A stretch of 29,216 nucleotides of DNA from Chrysophaeum taylorii (Eukaryota; Sar; Pelagophyceae; Pelagomonadales; Pelagomonadaceae), in the NCBI GenBank assembly GCA_029834535.1, contig JAQMWT010000155.1, forward strand, positions 1-29,216. The letters run 5' to 3'. The notes beneath the pieces are model-generated. The model was not told the DNA's origin and did not search any database. It saw only the letters and a list, made by a program, of their open reading frames with translations. Below, piece after piece: positions 8,401 to 19,142 of this stretch (within the stretch, counting starts at the first letter, position 1; each line of letters begins with the position of its first letter). Position numbers and translations under genes: made by a program.

Positions 8401-8529
8401 ACCTTTATCGAATGTACATCTATCGAAGCGTCGCACCGCGCGGTCGCGCGCGTGGACTCTCATCAACAAACCGCCATGTAGTTTATGTGGGAGAGAGAAC
8501 GTTAACGTACCCCCTCCCCTAGCACGTCC

Positions 8530-11500
8530 TCATTGCGTCGGTGGTAGAGCCGAGGGATATTCGACGGCGCCCCCCTGGGCAATGTTGTCGTTGCGGACGC
8601 TGTTCGCCGACGACACGAGAGGCTCGTCGGCTCGGTACAGGAGATCTTCCAGAAGTTTGGCGCGAGACTCGAGCGCTCGGACGTGGGGCTCGAGCGCCTC
8701 GTCGGAGGCGTCGAGATCTTGAGCGAGGAGGACAATTTGGGTTCGGATTGTTTCCTGCTTGAGCTTGAGGTTGTGGCTCTCGCGGCGCAAGTTGTTCATC
8801 TCGTCGACGAGCACAGTCGACTCCTCGACGAGGCGGGCGCGATCGTCGACGTACATTTTCATGTCGCGCGAGATCTTGCGCTTGAGGGCGTCGACGTTTC
8901 TCTCGAGGTGCTCGCGCTGGCGGTTGTACTCTGCCTGGAGGTCGCCCATCTTGTCGTCGTCGTTGCGCGACGGCGACGAGGACGAGGCCTTTGATGCGGA
9001 CGAGCCGGTAGTAACAACGGGGGCGTCTTTGAGGACGTAGACTGTGTAGAGATCCCTCACGCGCGCCTTGAGCTCTTTGTGGTCTCCAGAGGGTAGTGCG
9101 CTGGCTGAGTCGGCGAGGTCTCGTCGGAACGTTACGATATAGGCGTTCGCGTCGTGCAAGACGCGCTTTTGGTGATCGATCTCTTTCTGCATGCCGTCCA
9201 TTTTGAGCCTGAGCTCGCCGATCATAAGATCGAGCGCCGAATTCGACTTGTGATACTGATCGAGCTCGAGATCCATCTCCTCGACTTGCTTACGCATGTC
9301 GGCGATTTCGTTCTCGCGCGGTTCGATTTGGCGCTTGAGTTCTTTGATTTTGTAGTCGAGAACGAACTTGAATTTTTCGAGCTCCTGATTTTTCTTTTTG
9401 AGGTCGTAGATCCGCTTCTCCTTATCGGCGATCGTCTCCTCCCGCTCTCTTATTTCCTTCTTGTGGCCTTGGATGTCCTTCTCGAGGCCCTTGATTGTCT
9501 CAAGCAGCTCTTTCTCCTTGTCTTGAAGCGACCGGATCTCTTCTTTTTGGTCCTCGACGTCCTTGGTCAATGCGGAGTGACGCTTCTTCATGTGGCCGTT
9601 GTTGTCCTTGAGGCCCTTGGTCAGCTCGCGTTCGGCGATGAGCTTGGCTTCGTACTTTTGTCTGATCTCGAGAATCTCCATATCGGCGTCTTCCTCGATC
9701 AAATCCTTCGCCTTGGTGAAGTACGCGACGACTTCCTCCTTTTCTCGCGCGAGACCGGTTTGGGTCTCGTGTTCCTCGGATATTTCTGCCTCGTACTTGG
9801 TTGTAACCTCCTTAACGGCCCGAGCGTGCGAGTCCACCAATTCGCGGTTTTCGTCCTCCCAGAGCGTATTTTGGGCCTCGCGTTGCGATACCAGCGACTT
9901 GTACCGCATGCTTTCGGTGCTGATCTTTCCCTCGTAGGTGCGCTCCAGCTCCTTGAACTCGGTCTTGTGCTTGCCTTCGAGCGCCCGGAACCTGGACTCG
10001 TAATTCTGCTCCGTCGTCTTCTTCTCGGTCGCGAGATCCTCGCAGCGCTTGGCGTCGGCTTGGAGCTCGCTAGAGAATTTGTCTGTGATCTCCGATATCC
10101 TATCCTTGTACTTCATGTCTTTGAGTCGGAGCTGGTAGTCGTTGTTGAGCGTCAGCTCCTCGACCTTGTTTCGCAGCTGCTGCATTTCGACCGACTTTGC
10201 CTCGATGTCAGATTTTGTCACCAATATTTCCTCGACGACGATCTCGGGTTGGCCCCCCGAGCCGCCGGCCGCCCCACTGCCGCCTCCAGAAATACCACCG
10301 CCACCAGATGACGACGAGGCGGCACCGCCACTATCTTGTTGTTGTTGCTGCGCGTTGTTTCTCGATCGGACCACGCCGCGCTGGTCGACGTCGTGCACCT
10401 CAAACATGCACAACGAACCGTCGGCGCCTCCGGCGAACAGCAATCCCCCGTCCCTTGACAATTTCAGGCAGCTGACGTCCATTGCCGCACACTGGGCGAT
10501 CTTCGGCTCGGTCGACTCCCAGTTGTTCAGCATCACGTGCACCTGAACTACGCCCGGAGTGTCGTCGCTCGCCGAACAGCCCACAAACAGGAGTCGCTGT
10601 GTCGCCGACAGTTCGACGCATGTCAAGCGACCACCGCAGGATTTTGTTTTGACAACAATCCCGTTTGCGGGGGTGAGCTCCCGAATGCACTGGTCGTCCG
10701 CGACCGTGAATACCTTTGCGAGATCGGGCGTTCCGACGGCTCCGTGGTAGCTCAGACGCTGCGAGGACTCGGTGTCCTTGGTCCCTTCGCGCACTCGCCA
10801 AACTAGGACCAGCCCGTCAGTGCCAACAGTCGTCAGCTTCCTGTCGTTCCGAGCCCAGCGGATCGCCAGAATCTTGCTGCTGTGTCCTCTCAAATTCGCC
10901 GTCGTCTCACACGTGTACGTGTTGAAGATCTGCACGACTGAATGGTTCGCCACCGCAAAGACGTGCCCACCGTGCGCAAAACTACAATCGTGGCAGCCCT
11001 TGATCACTGGCAACTCGCGGATCGTTCGAACGTCGTCCATCAGCAAGCTCACCAATCGGACCTTATCCGAAAACCCCGCGATTGCCAGCAGGCCCGAAGG
11101 ATGGAGCGCGACCGAGAGGATCTCCTCTGAGTACTTCTTGATGAGCTCGACCGTCCGCTCGTGATAATTCCACACGCGGAGTGTCCGGTCATCGCCACAC
11201 GTCACCACTAGTGGCTTCCATGTGCACACATCGAGTGCGTTGATCTTCGCCGACCCTCTCGGTCCAGGCCCGTGAAACGCTGTCGACAGCAGTTCGAACG
11301 TCGTTGCGTCGTCCTTGAGAATGTCGGTGTTGCTGAGCGTGAATGTGTACATCTGGCTGTTCTGTGTTGCGCAGCAAAGGGTTTCTTCCGACGGTGACAC
11401 CGCCAAGTTCGTAATGGGTGTCGAGTTCCCCTCGATGTTAAAGACCTTGGCGCATTTAAAAGTCTCCCGCGAGTCATCCGCGCGCTCGAACACGCACAGA

Positions 11501-12700
11501 ATGCCGTCAGCACAGCCACACACGAATCCCTTTGAAAACGCGACCAGCGAGTTAATCGACCCCGTCGGGTCGATATTTATATGCTGTTGATTGCCCTGCT
11601 GATTCGCATCGCCTTGCGCACTCCCCGCACTTCCGTCCGCGGTGGTGCTCCCTCCTACACCAACGGGCGCTTGCTTCGGCCGCGCGAGCGTCGCGCGGAA
11701 CTCAAAGCCCTCGAAGAGCAACAGGTCGCCGGTGTCTGTTGCGACCACAAAACGATCTTCGGGGAGCCAGCAGTGGCACAAATAATTCTGAGGCTCGCGT
11801 TTCATGTTGTGTTGGATCGGCTTGAATTGATTCTCGGCAATCCTCAGGAACTTCAAAATTCCGTCGCCGCACGCGCACGCCACCGTCGCGTCCTGCGTAC
11901 GCGCATAATAACGCCTTGGGGCAAAGTATATCACGCACCCGTGGACAGAAGTCCGCTTGGTATACCGCTGGTCCAGACTGCGTCGACGTCTTGAACGCCG
12001 CGATCGGCTGCCGGATCATAATCACGAGTGCATAGTATACTTACGTTGCGTGCTCACCTTGGCCGCACGATCGAATGTCCAAAGCACAAGCTGCCACTCG
12101 GGCGCGCCTCCTTGGGTCAAGCAAAATTTCGAATCGGCAGAGAACGAGATGTAGATAATCTGAGGCGTCAGGAACGTCTCGATGCATTGCCGAATAATCT
12201 GACGACGTTACCTCCTTGGAGCCGATGTCTGCGTGCTGCAGCATCTTCCGCCTCCGCTGGGTTGCTGCGTCGTAAATGTTCACTACGCCGCGCTCCGATC
12301 GCTCTGCCACTGCCATATATTTCCTGCGGCGTAAGTTCTTGTCGCGTGGACCACCTTTGCGGACGCGCCTGTTGGGAGTAATTCCGAGGGCCGTGATCCC
12401 TTCCGAAGGCACCGGCGTTTGTAGCATGCCATGGATCAACTACGACGAAATTTGCGTGTAAGAATGAGCGCGGCGAGCTTCTCCAACCTCTTGCTCCCGG
12501 GTCTCTGTATTGTACAGGACAACGTTGTGACCACAGGGATACATGATGAGTGTTTCTTCGACGTAATGTACGAGCCGCGACACATCGCCCTGTGAGCGAC
12601 GAACACTTCAGCTCGAACACCTTTTCCGTGGACTCCGCAGCGAGACCTTAAGGCCGAAGATGTGCTTATGCGTCAAGAGCTCGGCCCTCTCGGTCGCCAT
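8530..12700 (-). CDS. CFAP57: CFAP57 (WDR65) cilia- and flagella-associated protein
   Basis: Best model: complement(join(8530..11892,11939..12007,12058..12159,12212..12439,12488..12589,12647..12700)), 1305 residues against 1250 for the human protein as I recall it. The recovered N-terminus reads HIFGLKGDVSRLVHYVEETL, then ITPNRR, KYMAVAERSERGVVNIYD and SADSKFCLTQGGAPEWQLVL, closely following animal CFAP57. WD repeats fill residues 1 to ~690 (for example CGDDRTLRVWNYHERTVELI). A Q/S/G-rich linker sits at ~695-735 and a long coiled coil runs to ~1290, with the family-typical EYNRQREHLERNVDALKRKI near the end. CFAP57 is an axonemal adaptor for inner-arm dynein and the nexin-dynein regulatory region, so the cell should make motile cilia. 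Exon 3 includes a 45-nt in-frame stretch (VRKGGPRDKNLRR) absent from animals that might be a further intron. Confidence 0.93.
11893..11938 (-). other. CFAP57 intron, 46 nt
   Basis: On the minus strand it begins GTGCGTGATA and ends GCGTACGCAG. Removal joins ADFCPR to DATVACACGDG, aligning with the animal protein. Reading through happens to give an open frame with a spurious internal ATG. Confidence 0.85.
12008..12057 (-). other. CFAP57 intron, 50 nt
   Basis: On the minus strand it begins GTGAGCACGC and ends GATCCGGCAG. It joins TFDRAAK to PIAAFKTSTQSG in phase 0 and contains stops when read through. Confidence 0.88.
12160..12211 (-). other. CFAP57 intron, 52 nt
   Basis: On the minus strand it begins GTAACGTCGT and ends GACGCCTCAG. 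It joins HADIGSKE to IIYISFSADSKF in phase 0, restoring a WD-repeat strand order seen in animal CFAP57. Confidence 0.88.
12440..12487 (-). other. CFAP57 intron, 48 nt
   Basis: On the minus strand it begins GTTGGAGAAG and ends TTTCGTCGTAG. It joins NTETREQE to LIHGMLQTPVPSEGITAL in phase 0. Confidence 0.85.
12590..12646 (-). other. CFAP57 intron, 57 nt
   Basis: On the minus strand it begins GTCTCGCTGC and ends CGTCGCTCACAG. It joins HKHIFGLK to GDVSRLVHYVEE in phase 0, matching the FGLRGDV block of animal CFAP57. The first exon is only 54 nt. Confidence 0.85.
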
Positions 12701-13640
12701 CGTTGGGCGCCAAATTCTAGGGCTTGCTATTATTATTAGTTAGTTGCCGGTTGTACGAACAACAACGTCCCTATTATGTCTAGATGCGCATTAATAAACC
12801 CTCTAGATCAGGTGTCCTCGAGGCGTGCTATGCGGCGAGCGACCGGAACGCCTTGATTTGTGCGGCATCCAAGGACGCAGGCACGCCAAGAGGCAATTTT
12901 CTCGTGTTGGTCATCGAAGAAGGAAAAGGTTTGGCGAAGCGCGGCTGATGTCGTTGTTTCGACGTCGCCGCTTGTGTCGACGACTTTGTGGTCGTAGCGG
13001 GACGGTGGCGTCAGATGGCGTCGGTCACCGGCCCGTCGGAAGATGTCGTGAGATTCGGGGGCGAGAAGGTGGAGCTGTGGGCGTCGGCGCGTGTGAGGGC
13101 CGTCGTTTTCGCCACATCGTTGAGCAATGGCGCGGGTTGTCGCTTTGAGGCCGTGCACCTCTCAGGCTAGCGGTGCATATCCAGGCCACAGAGATCCTGG
13201 GCGGGCTTGGAGCGTCTACTAGATGGCGGCGACAGATTGCGAGACACTGCCGAAGCCACTCTCGCACAGACCAAGTTGACACTCGACCTAGACTACAGGT
13301 TTGAGTGCCGAAAAAGCTGGTGACCTAGACACATGCCACAGGTTTCTGAGTGCGGACCTGTGGAGATGCTCGATCTATCGAACAACCGGTGAAACGAGAA
13401 GGTCGATGAGCCAGTGCTGATCGGAGCGAGTTCTACCTCAATCGGTGGGATCGAAAGTACGTCTACAGGAACGAGCGGACGTTGGACAAGGGCACGTCGG
13501 TCTGAGGCGCAACGCTGTCTGCCATGGGAAGAGTAAGCCGCGCGAAAGGCATCGAGACTCGCAATAGACACTCTTCAGGTACGAGAACGAGGCACGCTAT
13601 TCTAGGGTGATGAGGAGCCTCCTGATGACACCTTTAAGAT

Positions 13641-13677
13641 TGAAGTCGCGCAACACTCTTAAGTCGCGCATCACTCT
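13641..13677 (+). repeat. 18-bp tandem duplication
   Basis: AAGTCGCGCAACACTCTT is followed directly by AAGTCGCGCATCACTCTT. No function is evident. Confidence 0.8.
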
Positions 13678-13903
13678 TTGATTGACTGTGCCGAGCACGC
13701 GCGGATTGCGCTCATCCGAACGCCCGATGTCAGCGTTTTCGTCGTCTTCGTTTTTTAACAGCGGGCCAATTCCAGATTTGCCACTGTTTTTTATATAATC
13801 TTGATAAACTAGATGATAATGGGTACGAGGCGTTTCGCATCAACAGGCTTCCTTCGTTTGGACGTCGATGTCAACACAATACGAGAGGTTCTCGGCCAAT
13901 TTT

Positions 13904-13999
13904 GTGCCTCTCGGGTCAGTCGCAGACGTGGGATGAAGCATGAGAAACCAAGTGCCTCTAGGGTCAGTCGCAGACGTGGGATGAAGCATGAGAAACCAA
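13904..13999 (+). repeat. 48-bp tandem duplication
   Basis: Two adjacent 48-bp copies starting GTGCCTCT at 13904 and 13952 differ at one position (C versus A after GTGCCTCT). They lie inside a 118-codon ORF (13813-14169) where they duplicate RVSRRRGMKHEKPSAS in frame. The ORF itself is unassigned. Confidence 0.85.
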
Positions 14000-14150
14000 G
14001 TGGCGGTGCCGTCGTCACCGGTCTCTCTGCCGCGCAGCGCGGCCACAACAATGCCGTCATCGCACTCTTGAATCAACGGTGCGACGCGCTCAAATCTGAA
14101 TCCACCACGCTTACCGATCTAACCGACAACTTTCGGTTGTTGCTCTTGCC

Positions 14151-14182
14151 TTTAAAGGTCGACTGCTAAGAGAGGGGGGGGG
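14151..14182 (+). repeat. Isolated TTTAAAGGTCGACTGCTAAG plus G-tract motif
   Basis: This differs by one base from the motif repeated three times at 5879-6069 and is likewise followed by a long G run. Here it stands alone outside any Helitron-like copy. Confidence 0.75.
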
Positions 14183-15121
14183 GCCTTTTGTCTTTGTTGG
14201 GCTCTCAACAACACGATCTTCTGGTACTTCCTGACAGTCTATTTGTTGCAAACTCAAATGTACTTTCACGACGGTGGTCTTTACGAAAGCAAGAAAAATC
14301 GCGGCGTCGAACTAGCTTGCTCCTTTGAAGCGGCGCAACATCCCGACTACTTCTACCCCACGTCCGCCAAAATTCTACCACTTGTACTTCTTCCAGATGA
14401 CCCTCGTCCCACCCCTTCAAATCCAGGAGACGGTGAGCAACAAGCTCCAGTCGATACGCCTGGGGTCGACGTCGCTCGAGGTCCCCGTTACATGGTCGAT
14501 ACATCCCCACAAAAAATTCCTCTACGCACGAAAAAATCTCGGTCGAGGACAGGCTCCGAACAACGAGGCGACCGGCGCGAGCTACTAGTGGTGAGCGAAG
14601 GTTGGGCGGGCTAGCAGTTTGGTAGTTTTGAGCCCACAAGCTGTCGCGCAGGCAGCAACTGGTCGATCGCCCGCGGGCTTCGCGACCTCGAGGCTACTTG
14701 TACTAGGACCGTAAGGTGCTCGCAGACACATATCGTGCTGTCCCTCACATGGATGCGCGCACCAGAAACATCGACAAAAAGCGAGGAAATCGAAGCGTAG
14801 TCCCACAGTTTACCGGGGCCAGCGCTGATGACCTGTCGTTGCTGCCTCTTGAACACCTAGCCGTTGACCGCACTTAGCCGCTTAAAGCCGCGCGAGGCGT
14901 ACCTCCCGCTTTGCCAGCCGAAGCTGTGGATACGGTAGAGTGTGGTGGCGAAAGCCCACAAGAATCGGCGGTGGTGTCCAACAACGAAAGCTTTTTCTTT
15001 CGTCATTGTTGGCGGTTCCCGGCCCTCGGGCATCGACGTTCTTTGAGGCTAGACGTACCAGCGAAAGGACGACCTGCGGGGCTCACGCGCTGGGCTTTTC
15101 GCACACGTTCGATACCGCGAT

Positions 15122-15155
15122 GAAGAAGCTGCCGTCTCGAAGAAGCTGCCGTTTC
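15122..15155 (+). repeat. 17-bp tandem duplication
   Basis: GAAGAAGCTGCCGTCTC is followed immediately by GAAGAAGCTGCCGTTTC. No function is evident. Confidence 0.75.
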
Positions 15156-15278
15156 CTCGAGAGCGTTCTTCCTCACGCTCCTCGAGGAGACGCACGCGCC
15201 GCAGCTCGATATTTTCGATGATATTCGCGCGGCGTTGCGACTCGCGCGTCCTCGTTGGAACTTGTTTGCGATGACGAT

Positions 15279-18200
15279 CTAAAAGGTTTGGCTCCCCGGA
15301 GGGCTTTTAGGCATCGGAGGCAACACGATAGGTTTGATAGCCACCGGTCGGATCGCGGGAGGCTGGGGTTGCGGAGGAGGCCACGACGCGTCGCTGGGAG
15401 AAGCCAACAACTCTGAAGACGGTGGCGGACCGGGCGCGGTCGGCTGGTGGTGGTGTTGGTCTACGGACACCGTCGCCGGGGCCAACGCGGGCGTCGGGAC
15501 GTGCGCGTGGTGGTTGGCGAGCTGCGCGAGAGGAGTAGCAGGGGGTGCCGAGAAGTTGAATTTTATCTTCTTGACAACCTCTGGATTAGTGACGTCGATG
15601 TCTCGGAAGGGCCTGGGTCGCTTGGGCGCGGCGCGCTTGGTCTGATCGCTTTTGACTTGGGAGAGGAGATTTGCGAACGCCTCGGGGAGGTGAGCGTCGG
15701 GGGCAGGCCGGTTGGCGCGCGTCGCCACCGTCCTGTAGAGGCCGACGAGGCGGACGCGCCAGGCTTGGTCGTAGACGATGGCGGGATGGGCGGAGACGAG
15801 GGCGGGCCAGAGCTGGTCGAGGGTGGCGACCCCTCTGGCGATGAATGCATCGCGAATCTCGCGGCGCACCAAGCCGCATTCGGCGGCGGCGAGGGACGCG
15901 AGGTCGTCGTCGCCTTCGGCCGCCGCCGAGTTGTGGTGTTGTAGGCTCAGTTTGAGCGCGACAGCGCGCACGAGCTCGGGCATCCGGGCGTTAGCGTAGG
16001 TCCGGACGAGGTGCGCCGACGAGTTTTCGTCCTCGTCTGCGACGCCGACGACAAGCCCGGGGGCCTCGACTCGTCCTTCTTCTTCTTCGTCTTCTTCTCC
16101 TCGTTCGGGCTCGGGAGTCGTTTTGGGTCGCGGAGGAGGGCGTCGCCTCTCGCGCTCAACCAAGAGGTCGTGCAGCGCCGCGAGGGCCGCCGCGGCGACG
16201 GCGTCTTGGCGGTCGGTGAGGAGGTGCCAGTCCAAATATCGGCGCGCCTGCGCGATGGCTTCGGAGAGCCAGGCGGCGTCGGCCTTGGGCGCGATACTCG
16301 CGAGCGAGGCGAGGGCGGTCGCGACGTAGTTCTCGTTCGAGAGGTACGTCTCGGCGTTGTTGTCGTCGTCGGGCGCGACGTGGTCGCGCAGGAGCTCGAG
16401 GCAGCGGTCGGCCGCTTCAGGCCAGGCGCGGCCGTCGCGTTTGGTCGAGAGGGTGCCAAAGGCGGCCGCGAGAGCAGTCTTGAGCGCGAGCTGGTCGTCG
16501 TCGCCGGGCTTGTCGGCGGCGAGGGTCCGGAAGGCGGCGGGCCGCGCGAGTCCCCTCGCGTCCTTGAAGCGCTCGTCGAAGGCCCGCCAGAGCTGCCCCG
16601 CGGCGAAGCGCGAGAAGGCGCTCGAGGCGGCGCACTCGCGTCGCTGCCACTCGGCGAGGGCCTCGGCCGCGCGGCAGCGGACGGCGACGGTGAGGGTCGG
16701 GCTCCGGAGAGCGCACGCGAGCGCGCGCGCCGCGAGCATCCTGTCAGCCATGGTGTTGAGGCTCTTGCCGTCGTCTTCGTCGTCGTCGTCGATGGCGAGG
16801 GCCTCGAGGGCGTCGAGCTGCGCGACGAAGTCGTCGTCGCCGCCAAAGAGCTGGTGGATCCAGGCGTGGACGGGCTGCTTGACGGAAACTTTGCGCGCGA
16901 GCTTGAGGTCGGGATCCAGGCGCACGTAGAGGACGGGGGTAGAGTTGGCGGCCCGCGCCGCGGCCGTGAGCTCCTCGACCGAAGCGTCGTCGGTGAGGGG
17001 GGGGGGCTCGTCCGGCGCGGGCGCAGGGGCCTCGGCGGGCGGGGGCGTGGTGGCCCGACCGTTGTTTTCCTTGGGCTTGTCGGCGAGCACGGCGGCGGCG
17101 GCGACGAGGGACTTAAACTCCCACTTGTGGAAATAGGTGTCGAGAAACTTGTCGTAGTCGCGGGAGTCCTCGCGCTCGACGACGCGCACGCAAATAGGGA
17201 GCCTCGCGGGCTCCGGGAAGGAGCGAGGGTCGTCGGCGCGCTGCTCGACGTTGAGCTCGAGCATCTGCTTGGGGCCGGCGTCGAAGACGTAGTCGCAGTC
17301 GAGGATCGAGCAGCCCGCGCCCTCGATCCACCGCGCGCGGAACTCGGCGACCGACTCGTCGGGCGTCAAGGGGAGCTGGTCGTCGGGGGCCTCGAGGTCG
17401 TCGGGCGATCCCGTGCGCATCGTCACGAGGGGCTCGAGCGCGCACGCGCGAAGGAAGCGCGACGTCGACAGCACGAAGCGCCGGCATCCTCCCCGCTGGC
17501 GGTCGTCTTCGTCTTCGTCTCGGCTTTCGGAATCGCCCGTGGGGGAAATACTGGAGTCGCGGAGCGCGAGATCGCGCAGGCGGCAGACCGCGCGCCGCAC
17601 GGTCGAGCGGCCGAGGCGCGCCTCGAGCGCGTGGGCGACCAGAGCGGCCTTGGCGCGCAGAGCGCCGCCGCCGCCGGCCTCGAGGGCGCGCCACCACGCC
17701 GGCGGCTCGTCGGGGGCGACGAGGCTGAGGGGTCGGCGGGTTGGGGCCGCGTCGGCGTCGACGGCCGAGCGCGAGAGCGTCGCCAGGCGCTCGCGGAGGC
17801 CGTCGAGCTTGCGGTCGACGAATCGCGAGACGACCGCGCCGACTATCGCGTGGAGGACCCATTCGTCGGCGTCGGGGTCGCGCACGGCGAGATCCTCGAG
17901 GACGAGCGAGGAGGCGAGGGCCGTCGCGAGCGTCGTCTCGTGCGCGCCGCGAATGCGCGAATCGTGCCGCCCGGTCGCGAGCGAAGCGAGCCGCGCGTCG
18001 ATCATCGTCAGCCCGACGCACGGCTGAAAAGCCGCCTCGAGGTGTTCGATCAGCACGACCGCGTGGTGCTCGTCCTCGTCCTCCCACGGCGGCGGCGGCG
18101 GAACTTCGAGGGGGCCGCCGCGACGGTTCTTGGCCCCCCTCTGGCCGTCGGCCGTCGTCACCCAGGACCGCCAGAACTGTGCCGCGTCCGCGAGCTTCGC

Positions 18201-19085
18201 CGCGATTTCCACGGCGTCGCGCGCGGACGCGCCGCGCTCGAAGTAGCACTCGAGCACGCGCCGCCTGCCGCCCCCCCCAAGGCTCGCGGTCGAGTCGCCG
18301 CGCGCGAGCCTTCGCGGGAGGCTCGAGGAGGAGTCGAAACGCGAGAGCCCTCGCCCGAGCGACGAGCTCGACTCGAGGCGCGCGATTTTGCGCGCGGGTT
18401 CGTCAACGAATCTCGCGACGCGGTCGTGGTCCGCGAGGAAAACCACGCCGATCGCGCGCGCCGGGGCGCGGGATTCGACCACAAACGAGGCGCGTCGCGC
18501 TTTCGGGTGAAAAAAGTCGTCGACCTCCACGACGACGCGCGCCCCCGAGGCGACGATGTCGACGTCGCTTCCGACGCACCCGACGTCGAGTCGCCACGCG
18601 TGCCGCGCGGGTTCGGCGTCGACGCAGGGCATCCAGCACCGCGCCCCGTCGAAGTCGGCCGAGGCGAGGGCCGACCCGAGCACGCGATGGCTCGTCCGCG
18701 CGCTCCCGCGACCGAAGAACACCAGACCCGCCTCGGGCGACCTCGACTCGTACTCGATCGCCACGCGATAATGCTTCTCGTCGTCCTTCGCCGGCAACGA
18801 GACGGCGAGCTCGCCCGCCGCGCAGGCGCACATCGACGCCCGCAGCCATGTCTCGAGCCCGTCCACGTCGTGCCGACGCACGTTCGCCTTCCGCACCACC
18901 AATGGGTCGGCGAGCGCCCACGACGTCGCGACCCCGTCCACCTCGACACGCTTCACCTCGACCTGCCGGCAATGGAACCGCGCCCGCCCGGGCCCGCTCG
19001 ACACCGTGAGCTCCGCCGCGCCTCGGAACGACTTATTCAAGACGTCCACCTCGAGCCGAACCCGCTCGTGCACAACTTCCATCAT
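15279..19085 (-). CDS. TAF2: TFIID subunit TAF2 (inactive M1-aminopeptidase-like)
   Basis: Uninterrupted 1268-residue frame, close to animal TAF2 length. The N-terminal M1-aminopeptidase-like domain starts near residue 8 (VRLEVDVLNKSFRGAAELTV) and includes GARCWMPCVDAEP (~146-158) and DEWVLHAIVGAVVSRFV (~410-427), equivalent to the DEWVLKGISGYI block of human TAF2. No HEXXH zinc motif is present, as expected for the inactive TAF2 lineage. RWIEGAGCSILDCDYVF and PVLYVRLDPDLKLARKVSVK match the C-terminal beta domain. Alpha/HEAT-type repeats run from ~740 to ~1160 and a Pro/His-rich tail ends the protein. TAF2 contacts the initiator region of core promoters within TFIID. Acidic and Ser-rich inserts (about 235-270, 520-535) look lineage-specific. 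Its start codon is only ~57 bp from the edge of the repeat array. Confidence 0.92.
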   Translation of the reverse strand: MMEVVHERVRLEVDVLNKSFRGAAELTVSSGPGRARFHCRQVEVKRVEVDGVATSWALADPLVVRKANVRRHDVDGLETWLRASMCACAAGELAVSLPAKDDEKHYRVAIEYESRSPEAGLVFFGRGSARTSHRVLGSALASADFDGARCWMPCVDAEPARHAWRLDVGCVGSDVDIVASGARVVVEVDDFFHPKARRASFVVESRAPARAIGVVFLADHDRVARFVDEPARKIARLESSSSLGRGLSRFDSSSSLPRRLARGDSTASLGGGGRRRVLECYFERGASARDAVEIAAKLADAAQFWRSWVTTADGQRGAKNRRGGPLEVPPPPPWEDEDEHHAVVLIEHLEAAFQPCVGLTMIDARLASLATGRHDSRIRGAHETTLATALASSLVLEDLAVRDPDADEWVLHAIVGAVVSRFVDRKLDGLRERLATLSRSAVDADAAPTRRPLSLVAPDEPPAWWRALEAGGGGALRAKAALVAHALEARLGRSTVRRAVCRLRDLALRDSSISPTGDSESRDEDEDDRQRGGCRRFVLSTSRFLRACALEPLVTMRTGSPDDLEAPDDQLPLTPDESVAEFRARWIEGAGCSILDCDYVFDAGPKQMLELNVEQRADDPRSFPEPARLPICVRVVEREDSRDYDKFLDTYFHKWEFKSLVAAAAVLADKPKENNGRATTPPPAEAPAPAPDEPPPLTDDASVEELTAAARAANSTPVLYVRLDPDLKLARKVSVKQPVHAWIHQLFGGDDDFVAQLDALEALAIDDDDEDDGKSLNTMADRMLAARALACALRSPTLTVAVRCRAAEALAEWQRRECAASSAFSRFAAGQLWRAFDERFKDARGLARPAAFRTLAADKPGDDDQLALKTALAAAFGTLSTKRDGRAWPEAADRCLELLRDHVAPDDDNNAETYLSNENYVATALASLASIAPKADAAWLSEAIAQARRYLDWHLLTDRQDAVAAAALAALHDLLVERERRRPPPRPKTTPEPERGEEDEEEEGRVEAPGLVVGVADEDENSSAHLVRTYANARMPELVRAVALKLSLQHHNSAAAEGDDDLASLAAAECGLVRREIRDAFIARGVATLDQLWPALVSAHPAIVYDQAWRVRLVGLYRTVATRANRPAPDAHLPEAFANLLSQVKSDQTKRAAPKRPRPFRDIDVTNPEVVKKIKFNFSAPPATPLAQLANHHAHVPTPALAPATVSVDQHHHQPTAPGPPPSSELLASPSDASWPPPQPQPPAIRPVAIKPIVLPPMPKSPPGSQTF

Positions 19086-19096
19086 CGAATCATCAT
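19082..19096 (-). promoter_or_regulatory. Four-codon uORF overlapping the TAF2 start
   Basis: On the minus strand ATG ATG ATT CGA TGA starts 11 nt upstream of the TAF2 ATG, and its stop overlaps the first TAF2 ATG. If the mRNA includes it, translation of TAF2 would need leaky scanning or reinitiation. The transcript start is unknown. Confidence 0.4.
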
Positions 19097-19142
19097 AGTG
19101 CCGGTTTTTAGGGGGTACTACTACTTATTTTTAAAACCCTCA

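Larger units (their letters stand above)
12701..15278. other. 2.6-kb region without a recognised gene
   Basis: Both strands contain short ORFs that I cannot assign. The more protein-like stretches on the plus strand are VTGPSEDVVRFGGEKVELWA (about 13022-13081), MYFHDGGLYESKKNR with the neighbouring frame IQETVSNKLQSIRLGSTS (about 14258-14470), and AFFLTLLEETHAPQLDIFDD (about 15165-15224), whose frame ends with TAA at 15280-15282. With introns as small as 37-57 nt in this genome, one or more fragmented genes may hide here. Two small tandem duplications and one G-tract motif are listed separately. Confidence 0.4.

Noticed and set aside
9154..10311. Plus-strand ORF rich in Leu/Val antisense to CFAP57
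   Set aside because: It mirrors the coiled-coil codons (GAG/AAG read as CTC/CTT). Apparent membrane character is an artefact.
12314..12358. Possible sixth CFAP57 intron (45-nt in-frame stretch encoding VRKGGPRDKNLRR)
   Set aside because: No unambiguous GT-AG borders keep the frame and join PNRR to KYMAVAE. A GC-AG intron or a small insertion are both possible, so it was left as coding.
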